From NCBI GenBank assembly GCA_032716605.1, contig CM064551.1, positions 47,242,674 to 47,306,673 on the forward strand: a stretch of DNA of 64,000 nucleotides. The letters are read 5' to 3'. How positions within the stretch are numbered: the first letter of the stretch is position 1; every line of letters starts with the position of its first letter. Source of the DNA: Paralithodes platypus (lineage: Eukaryota; Arthropoda; Malacostraca; Decapoda; Lithodidae). The notes below the pieces were generated by a model. That model was given only the letters and a program-made list of their open reading frames with translations. It was not told where the DNA came from and did not search any database. Of this stretch, positions 57,314-64,000 are shown piece by piece. Position numbers and translations under genes: made by a program.

Positions 57314-58464
57314 ATTTTACGCATCATCTAGCTAATAAACTAGATAACATTACTGTACATATATGATTACTGGCCAGACAAAACACTAGCGCGCAGGTAA
57401 AAGCAATGAAAACATTCACAAACCTAAACTGCCACTAAACATGCCAATATAAAAATGTCGCACGCGCACACACACAACTGAACAGGGCGGGCAGAGATGC
57501 AGGTGTGTCACACGTGTAGGCCTAGGCGCCACTGTGTCTAGTGCGGGTGTGGAGTTGTGGACGTGTCTAGTGCGGCTGTGGACGTATTTATTAGGCCTAC
57601 AGGTGTGGAAGTATTTAGTGCGGGTGTGGACGTGTCTCGTGTGGGTGAGGAGTGCTAGAACAAAGTACCAGGCAGCAGCTGACGGCTACTGCCAACACTG
57701 TATCACACGCACCACCACAGTGTACGCACATACATACAAACACACCCACACACACCCGACCATACCGTCAGATGCGCCGCTAGGCCCGGCGCCAGGCCCC
57801 GCGAAACTGCAGCACAATTTAAGCCAAACTAGCTCTACAACCTAAGCCAAACTAGCTATACAAGCTAAGCCAAACTTGCTCTATAACCTAAGCAAAAACC
57901 GCTCTACAACCTAAGCCAAACTGCAGCCGAATCCACGTAATAGTTTCGGAGATATCGGCATTTGAATGCAAATTATTAGCGCCGCGGCGAAATTACCCCG
58001 TCTCACCCTATACTTTTTATCCGCGGGAAAAAAAATTCTTGTGTTTTTTTTTTTTTTTGCATTAACGCTCCAACCCCGGCTAGGGTAGATCGTGACTGTA
58101 CTCTGTGTCCGGGGGTTTTGAGGAATTTTGGTCCATGTTGATTCACCTGTTACTCCTGAAATACATGACACAAAGTTATAAAAAAAAAAGAAAAATGTTG
58201 CACAAACCTTCATGTGTAGAATGCCGTTGAGTAGAGGTCTCTAGCCCAAGTGATTGCATAATGGCGAGCGCGGGAAGTGGAGTGATTTTTATGCGGGAAA
58301 ATCTTCCCGCGTTCGGATGCGTCGCCTTGGCCCAGGCCCCGGCTTGGCTAACCTACTGTGCACTTAGCCACTCGTCGCGCCAGAGTTTTTACCTCCCGGA
58401 GGCGATTTTATTTATTGATAGTGATGTTATAGTTATTTGGAGTCCAATTATATAAAATATGTGT

Positions 58465-58985
58465 ATTAGGCTATCATTGTCACTAATATTTCACATTTTC
58501 ACTCGATACCGTAGTTTTTATGAGTAATTGAGGCTGGTTATTGTTATATTAGGCAGTGATTATTCGTTATCACAGGTGTTTATTATACTTTGGCCATCTA
58601 ATATTAGTTCGTGTGTCACTTTCACTTTGGTAAATATGCTTGAGAGAGTCACTGTCACTGATAATGCTCATTTTCACTTGATACGGTACATTTTATTAGT
58701 AATTGAGGTAGGTTATTGTTATATTAGGCAGTGATTATTCGTTATCACAGGTGTTTATTATACTTTGGCCATCTAATATTACTTCGTGTGTCACTTTCAC
58801 TTTGGTAAATATGCTTGAGAGAGTGTCACTGTCACTGATAATGCTCATTTTCACTTGATACGGTACATTTTATTAGTAATTGAGGTAGGTTATTGTTATA
58901 TTAGGCACTGATTATTCGTTATCACAGGTGTTTATTATACTTTGGCCATCTAATATTATGTCATGTGTCACTTTCACTTAGTTAT
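58465..58985. repeat. About 176-bp tandem repeat, three units
   Basis: Units recognised by ATGCTTGAGAGAGT (58635, 58811), GGTTATTGTTATATTAGGCA and CACAGGTGTTTATTATAC. Part of the 3' noncoding side of piggyBac-B. Confidence 0.8.
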
Positions 58986-59070
58986 ATGCTTTGTAAACGT
59001 TTTATATACAATTTATTGTGTCTTTTTTCACTTATTTATATATGTTTTCATAATACATGACTTTTTTATG

Positions 59071-59787
59071 ACAGTGTGCGAAAAACGGAATTTGAAGGTA
59101 AATACGGGGAAGAGCAAGGTTATGGTCTTCGAAAGGGGTGAAGTCACAGAGTGTGAGGTGAAGCTGAACGGTCAGGCTATGGAGATCGTCAACTCTTTTA
59201 AGTATCTGGGCAGTGTGTTGAGTAAAGATGGGACTATGGATGAAGAGGTGCGGGAGAGGGTACAACAGGGGAAGAGGGTTGTAGGAACGCTAAAAGCAGT
59301 AACAAGAAATAGGGTGGTCAGTATGGAAGTGAAGAAGTCCTTGCATGACAGTGTGGTAATCCCGACACTGACTTACGGAAGCGAAGCATGGACGTTGGTT
59401 GAGAGACTCAGACCAAGAGTGAGAGCAGTGGAAATGAATTACTTAAGGAGTGCGTGCGGAGTTACATGGAGGGATAGACAGACTAATGAGGAAGTAAGAA
59501 GGAGGTGTGGTGTGGAGGTAGATGTGCTGGAAAGTGTGAAAAGGAACAACTTGAGATGGTTCGGCCATATGGAACGTATGGAAAGCGAGAGAATGACTAA
59601 GAGGGTGTATGAGAGCGAGGTGGAGGGGGAGAGGTAGACCGAATATGAGGTGGAAGGATGGAGTGAGGAAGTACATGAACGAAGGTGGTGCTGGTTGGGG
59701 GGAGGGGTGTCGACTGGATGGGGACAGAGGTGCATGGGGGCGGTTCGTTCGTGGCCACCCCTTCGGGGATCACGGCGTCAGGCAATA
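59071..59787 (+). pseudogene. LINE-A 3' fragment inserted in piggyBac-B
   Basis: Matches 9246-9960 of LINE-A almost base for base on the opposite strand. The frame 59074-59637 reads CEKRNLKVNTGKSKVMVFER to RWFGHMERM, then the 3' UTR and an ATAG-type tail (59783-59800). It is 5'-truncated downstream of the RT catalytic FADD. Its open frame and near identity show a recent insertion. Confidence 0.85.
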
Positions 59788-59869
59788 GATAGATAGATTG
59801 TTTTATTTCCACTTGTTGCCTATATACATACATATTGTCAGTCTTTGGTACTTTCACTATGATTATTAG

Positions 59870-62800
59870 TTAGTACTCCTGCTTGGTGTGGTATTCAGCA
59901 AAGCACGGTATAGCACATAGTGACAGCTGGCACTCCACACACTGCATGGTGGTCTTTTTCTGTTTCCTCGGCCTCACCTGGCTGTTCCAGCAGACATGGC
60001 ACCGCCTTCTGCTAATGGTGACTCCATCTCGTTCCAGAGGCAGGTAACCAAGCTTGTGCACATTTAGATACTGTGCACACTGCATACGGTCCTGAACGGG
60101 GCGCCCAGGTTGTTCCACTGCCCTCTGTGGCGTAGCATACCTGTCCAGGAGCTCCACCAACACCTGTTTTTGGAACCTCCGCAGGCTACTGAACTTCTTG
60201 GGTGTGCGCGGATTCCGAAGCCTGTAGATATTGTAGGCATTCAGCATTGACATGTCCACCATGTGCAGAAAGAACTTTTTGTACCATCTGCACGAGGTAC
60301 GCAGACAGTCGATGAAGCCTATCTGCATGTCGGACTTGTCCACCAGCCTCATATTTATGTTGTAGTCCATTACAGCATCGGGCTTGGTCACCCTGACTTG
60401 GGTGCGGCGATCCACCTTGCCAGTCTCAACCATTTCCCCCTTGTGGACGGTGCTCAGGAGGTTGACCTTCCGCTGGTCGTGCCAGTGAATAGCCAGAATG
60501 GGTCCCGACTTCTTCTTGAAGACATCGCCTTTTTTGGTTTTAGGAGGGAAAGTTGGCATGCCCTTCCTTTTCGCTCTAACTGTGCCTACAGTCCCCGTCT
60601 TGCGCTGATGGAGGTACTTTGAGAGAGTAGGGGACGTGTACTAGTTGTCCGTGTAGAGGACGTGATTCTTCTGGAAGTACCGGTTCATCATGGCTTGAAC
60701 CACTGCTCCGCCAAAGCCAATGAGGGGGTCTATTTCCACGTCCCCTTCCTTCCCGCTGTAGACCAGGAAGTCCAGGACATAGCCAGTTTGGCAATCGCAC
60801 AGCACAAAGAACTTTATACCAAAGCGATGTCTCTTTGAGGGGATGTACTGCCTGAAGCTCAGCTTTCCCCGGAACAGCACAAGAGACTCGTCAATACAGA
60901 CGTTGCAGAAGGGCGTGAAGTATGACGTGAAACGTTCTCGCATCATCTCGTACAACGTCCTAATCTTCCACAGCTTGTCAGAGAGATGCATGTCGGTGTT
61001 GGTGACAAGATGGAGCGCTCCGAGGATGTCGAGGTACCGGTCCCGAGAGATGTATTTCCCGAAGGCAGGGGTGGATATCAGATCTTTGGTGATCCAATAG
61101 TCAGCCAACCTGTGCTTCTTTACATGAGGCATTAGCATGGTGATTGCCAGGAACACCATGAACTCGGGATGAGTCACTGGGGTCCACCGCTTCATGTGGC
61201 CCTTGGTCACCTTGCCAAAAAAGTTCACCTGGATTTGGTGGTGCTTGTTTGTCTCTTCTATGACAAACTCAGTAACCTCCTTATCAAAAAATGCCTCAAA
61301 AAGCTCATGTGGTGGAGCATTGGGGCCTGCGGGAAAACTTGGGGTAACTCCTGAACCCTCCTGTACCTCATCAAAAGGGGTTACATCAGGGTCATTCACT
61401 TCATCAGCAGCCACATCCTGCCAGTTGAAAATATAAAATGGGTCCTGCTGGCGACGCTGACGAGGAGCTGCAGCTGGGGCAGCACGCCCACGAACTTTGG
61501 CGGCGCGCACCCTAGGGCGGCCAGGAGCGCGACGGCGCCCAGGCCCAGCCCGGCGGCCAGGGCGGCCAGGAGCACGACGGCCCTGGGCAAAGCGTCTGGG
61601 TTGAGGGTCGTCGATGTCCATAAAGTCATCGTCGTTGTCGTCAGAGCCGTCATCTTGCCCTGACGGTGGACCCAGGTAATCATGGCCAGAGTCATCTGTG
61701 AGGTGCCCTTCATCTTCAGACCCCCCCTCATAATCTCGCGGGGAACGAATGATGCGTGGGCGGCGAGGTGGGGAAGGAGTGGCAGGTGAGGCTCTGTCAT
61801 CTTCATGCAGAGGTTCGGGGCTCCTTGGCCTACGACGATTCGTAGACAGCACTGGTTCAGTGTCTGTAGGTGCAGGTATGGATGCGAGGTCAAAAACATC
61901 GTCAGGAACCTCTGTTGTAGGCTGGAGAGGTGGGGTGGACCCTGGGGAAACTTGCGGGGGCGTATGGCTGGGACCGGCAGGGGTGGAAGCCGCGGGAGCC
62001 TCAAACAAAGAGCGCCTACTTGTAGCTCCTTTTTTCACATATTTTCTCCCTTTTCCCTTTTCTGTAGTAGTATGTCTCCTCTCGGGGGAAATAGGGGGTA
62101 AATAGGCCGAAAGTGGGGGGTCCTCAACCCTAGGCAGTGCTGGTGGTGGTGGGGAAGAATGGCGGGCGCCTGGGGCAACTTGGGTGGCGTGGGTAGATAA
62201 GGAAGACAATGGCGGGTCAACCTCACCCTCACGCTCAGCCTCACTGGCACCCTCACGCACTGCTCCCTCACCAAGTTTTAGGGCCTCTTTCCTGGCTGCC
62301 GCGGCCGCCTTTTCAAGAACTTGCTTCTTATAAAAGCGTATCTTGAATGGGGATTTAGCTGGCGAAGGGCTAGGTGTCGTGTCACTCAACCTAAACTTGG
62401 CAGTCGACCTAGTGCTGTCCCATTCGCTCACTCTCACTACACTCTCATCACCTTGCACAACTATATCACGTTCAGTACTATCATCACTTTCATCGTCATG
62501 CTCAAATCCAACAAATTGCGCGTCTCTTTGATGAATTTCGTCTAGATCGTCTAAATTTTCACTATAGTGAGACTGATAAGACTCGGAGCTATCACTGCCC
62601 AAGTCATCAACACTATTTTGTCCTTCACCACGTTCATAACTCCTCAAAGCTATTTCAATACCTCCGGGAGTCAACGCATCTTGTACGTGCCTTTGCGTTA
62701 GGGCGCGACGAACATGGGCAGGCGTCGAAGGGAGCATGGAATCGGACACAGGGGAATCACTTTTTGGGCTAGTATCCATGATGGCGGCAGGGTAGAGACT

Positions 62801-62893
62801 GTTTTGGTGGCGTACATGGTGTCTGGTGGCGTCGCCTAGCGACCACGGAACGAAATGTTTACGCGCGCCATTCGAAAGCACATACGCAAGCAA
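59870..62893 (-). pseudogene. piggyBac-B transposase with one nonsense codon
   Basis: From ATG at 62893 the frame is open for 750 codons, meets TAG at 60641-60643 and then continues open in the same frame to 59870. The total would be about 1006 aa. The N-terminal 480 or so residues are disordered, acidic and Pro/Arg-rich, with a basic GRRAPGRP tract. The DDE core has CIDESLVLFRGK (first Asp), LYTDN-stop-YTS (second Asp) and MRLVDKSD (third Asp, about residue 850). The C-terminal Cys-rich domain (CHVCWN...MQCVECQLSLC) is kept. The stop falls on the tryptophan of DNWYTS, one residue after the conserved Asn, so a single TGG to TAG change would explain the defect. Confidence 0.88.
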
Positions 62894-63180
62894 TGGTACA
62901 ATGTTGTACCACCCGGGTTCCTCGGGTCAAAACATAATGGTACACACGTGTACCACCCGGGGTTGAAGGGTTAACCTAACCTAACCTAAATGTATTTGGG
63001 GGCTGTTAGGTTAGGTTTTTTGGTTAGGTTAATGCTAAAAAAATTGTTTAAGCCAAGAAAGAAAAAAATTCCCATGGATAAAAAGTATAGGCCTATAGCA
63101 ATGAAGCATAGAATGATAGGAACCCAAAACTACCATTAGAAATGAGATTCCAGCTGTGGTGCGACTCGTAAATATTGACC

Positions 63181-63268
63181 AATAGGTTTTCCCGAGATTT
63201 CTAATTACCGTACTGTACTGTAATTACAAACACTATACTGTATATTGATGCAAATGAACAATTTTTGG
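63181..63268. repeat. Right piece of the third 677-bp hAT-type MITE copy
   Basis: After the AATAGGTT duplication the sequence TTTTCCCGAGATTT...AACACTATA...TGATGCAAATGAACAATTTT continues the MITE interior (compare 40919-40980). With 51225-51273 it shows that the palindromic MITE landed in an older hAT-type MITE. Confidence 0.7.
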
Positions 63269-64000
63269 TATGATTAGGAGTAGTGGGTGTACACATTATT
63301 TCCATTGTGTGTATTGTAATTCCATATTTAAACCCACTATCTTGTAGTTTGAAAGATCCTCTACACCTTGATATACTGTACAATTAAGTATGTGGCAGAA
63401 TATGTATAAGTGTACATATACCTGTAAATACAGTCCTCCTCTACCACTCCTCTCTTCACCAACATGTAAACAAACCCAGAGTCGATATACGCTTCAAGTC
63501 GCTGTGCAGACATCCGAACACAGGGTTTATCGTGACGTCATCTAGAATATAAGTGCTAGTATGCGAATAATATCTATAGTCACGGTTTGCGCATTTGAGT
63601 GATTATTATTGATGTTCTTTTGTTTGCCAAACCTGCTCATCATATCATCCAGTCATTTATTATTTTTTGGGTCAGTTCAACCAGGTTTCATTTGAACGAG
63701 TGTGGAATAAGGTTAAGGTAACTGTCCTAAGATTTGCGAAGTTACCGGTATTGTATTTTCTGAGGACATCAACTCATCACAACATTTGGTAAAGGTTAGT
63801 AGCTGCTAGATATAGGTTAGTACCTGTAAGTACACTACATGAACACCTGGACCTGTTCCTCATGCCCCTCCCTCTCCCAGTCAAATCCCTCGCCTAAAAC
63901 CCGTCCACCTCTCCTCCCCAACCCACCTAGCCTTCCCATATCATCCACTCCCCCCCCCCCCCCCTCCCCTAAAACCCGTCCACCTAACCCACCTAACCTT
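63269..64000. other. Noncoding sequence to the window end
   Basis: Starts with a partial copy of the 198-bp palindromic MITE end (GGTATGATTAGGAGTAGTGG). CCTAAAACCCGTCCACCT occurs twice (63893 and 63967) around a poly-C run (63950-63965). No gene seen. Confidence 0.5.

Larger units (their letters stand above)
51361..58008. mobile_element. 6.65-kb TIR element built on a giant palindrome
   Basis: Ends GGGTAAGACGGGGTAATCTC and, inverted, GGGTGAGACGGGGTAATTTC. Comparison with the empty paralogue (GCTATATACTTTTT at about 49695) shows a TA duplication. Inside, 51556-57313 is a palindrome: unique arms 51556-52671 and 56193-57313 are reverse complements over about 1.1 kb, and between them lies an array of 30-32-bp repeats. 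57314-58008 is an extra right-hand segment with a repeated AAGCCAAACTAGCTCTACAACC motif (about 57820-57930). No protein with a recognisable domain is encoded. Confidence 0.75.
58062..62974 (-). mobile_element. piggyBac-B element with TTAA duplication
   Basis: TTAA at 58062-58065 and 62971-62974. The ends are CGCTCCAACCCCGGCTAGGG and, inverted, CCCTTCAACCCCGGGTGG. Flanking DNA rejoins into the palindromic MITE (…TTGCATTAA|CCTAACCTAACC…). It contains a transposase on the minus strand, a tandem repeat (58465-58985) and a LINE-A 3' insertion (59071-59787). Confidence 0.8.
51274..63180. mobile_element. Second copy of the 371-bp palindromic MITE, expanded by nested insertions
   Basis: Begins GGTCAATATTTATGAGTC and ends GACTCGTAAATATTGACC, with the 8-bp duplication AATAGGTT (51266-51273, 63181-63188). 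Left piece 51274-51360, middle piece 58009-58065, right piece 62971-63180, each matching 49612-49982 in order. The gaps are filled by the palindromic TIR element (51361-58008) and by piggyBac-B (58062-62974). Confidence 0.82.

Noticed and set aside
30600..64000. Further ULK/Atg1 exons
   Set aside because: I looked for a segment encoding the VAVK/LLGKEIKIL region after an AG acceptor and did not find one; absence is not proven without a profile search.

Overview
This is eukaryotic nuclear DNA, most likely from an arthropod and probably a decapod crustacean. The grounds are dense interstitial TTAGG/CCTAA runs (the arthropod telomere motif), abundant TAGGCCTA-type noncoding sequence, DIRS1-like retrotransposons (known to be common in Decapoda), and the first coding exon of a ULK/Atg1 autophagy kinase that reads like arthropod Atg1. 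The organism call is inference. Almost the whole window is transposable elements nested in one another. Several insertions could be dated relative to each other and bounded from target-site duplications (TSDs) and from empty paralogous sites inside the window.

Left part (1-22.2 kb): a minus-strand LINE ORF1 fragment at the edge, then a DIRS1-like element (DIRS-A, about 862-22219) that keeps its tyrosine recombinase but has no recognisable gag or RT. A second, coding-complete but frameshifted DIRS (DIRS-B, about 6694-18592; gag, RT-RNase H, tyrosine recombinase, all minus strand) is inserted in DIRS-A's long leader. DIRS-B is itself split inside its RNase H by a LINE (LINE-A, 9232-12422, 12-bp TSD). 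DIRS-A's leader also carries an 803-bp TRIM-like element (19925-20727) with two identical 284-bp direct repeats that contain a tRNA-like Pol III promoter; its 4-bp TSD is proven by an empty paralogous site.

Middle (22.7-48.4 kb): a 9-bp-TSD, Mutator-like inverted-repeat element (22690-29155) hosts an open 872-aa piggyBac transposase element (23649-28012) and a 227-bp piggyBac-type MITE. Next come a LINE 3' fragment, then the ULK/Atg1 exon on the + strand (30509-30598) with a 4-codon uORF and a GTAAGA donor site. No second exon was found, so everything to the right may be its first intron or beyond. That stretch holds a 1.05-kb direct duplication, a CR1-like LINE (LINE-B), two inverted copies of a 677-bp hAT-type MITE flanking a tRNA-derived sequence, and an RTE-like LINE (LINE-D) interrupted by a 487-bp TTAA MITE.

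Right part (48.4-64 kb): two perfect-TSD palindromic MITEs (198 and 371 bp). Then a deep nest: a hAT-type MITE remnant contains a palindromic foldback element (51274-63180). That in turn contains (a) a 6.65-kb TIR element with a TA target duplication, built around a giant palindrome with about 3.5 kb of 30-32-bp tandem repeats that switch orientation five times, and (b) a piggyBac element (58062-62974) whose transposase has one nonsense codon in its catalytic motif and which carries a 3' piece of LINE-A.

The only host gene seen is the ULK/Atg1 exon. The most unusual items are the alternating-orientation palindromic array, the TRIM with a tRNA-like promoter in its terminal repeats, and the match between piggyBac-B ends and the TTAA MITE in LINE-D.
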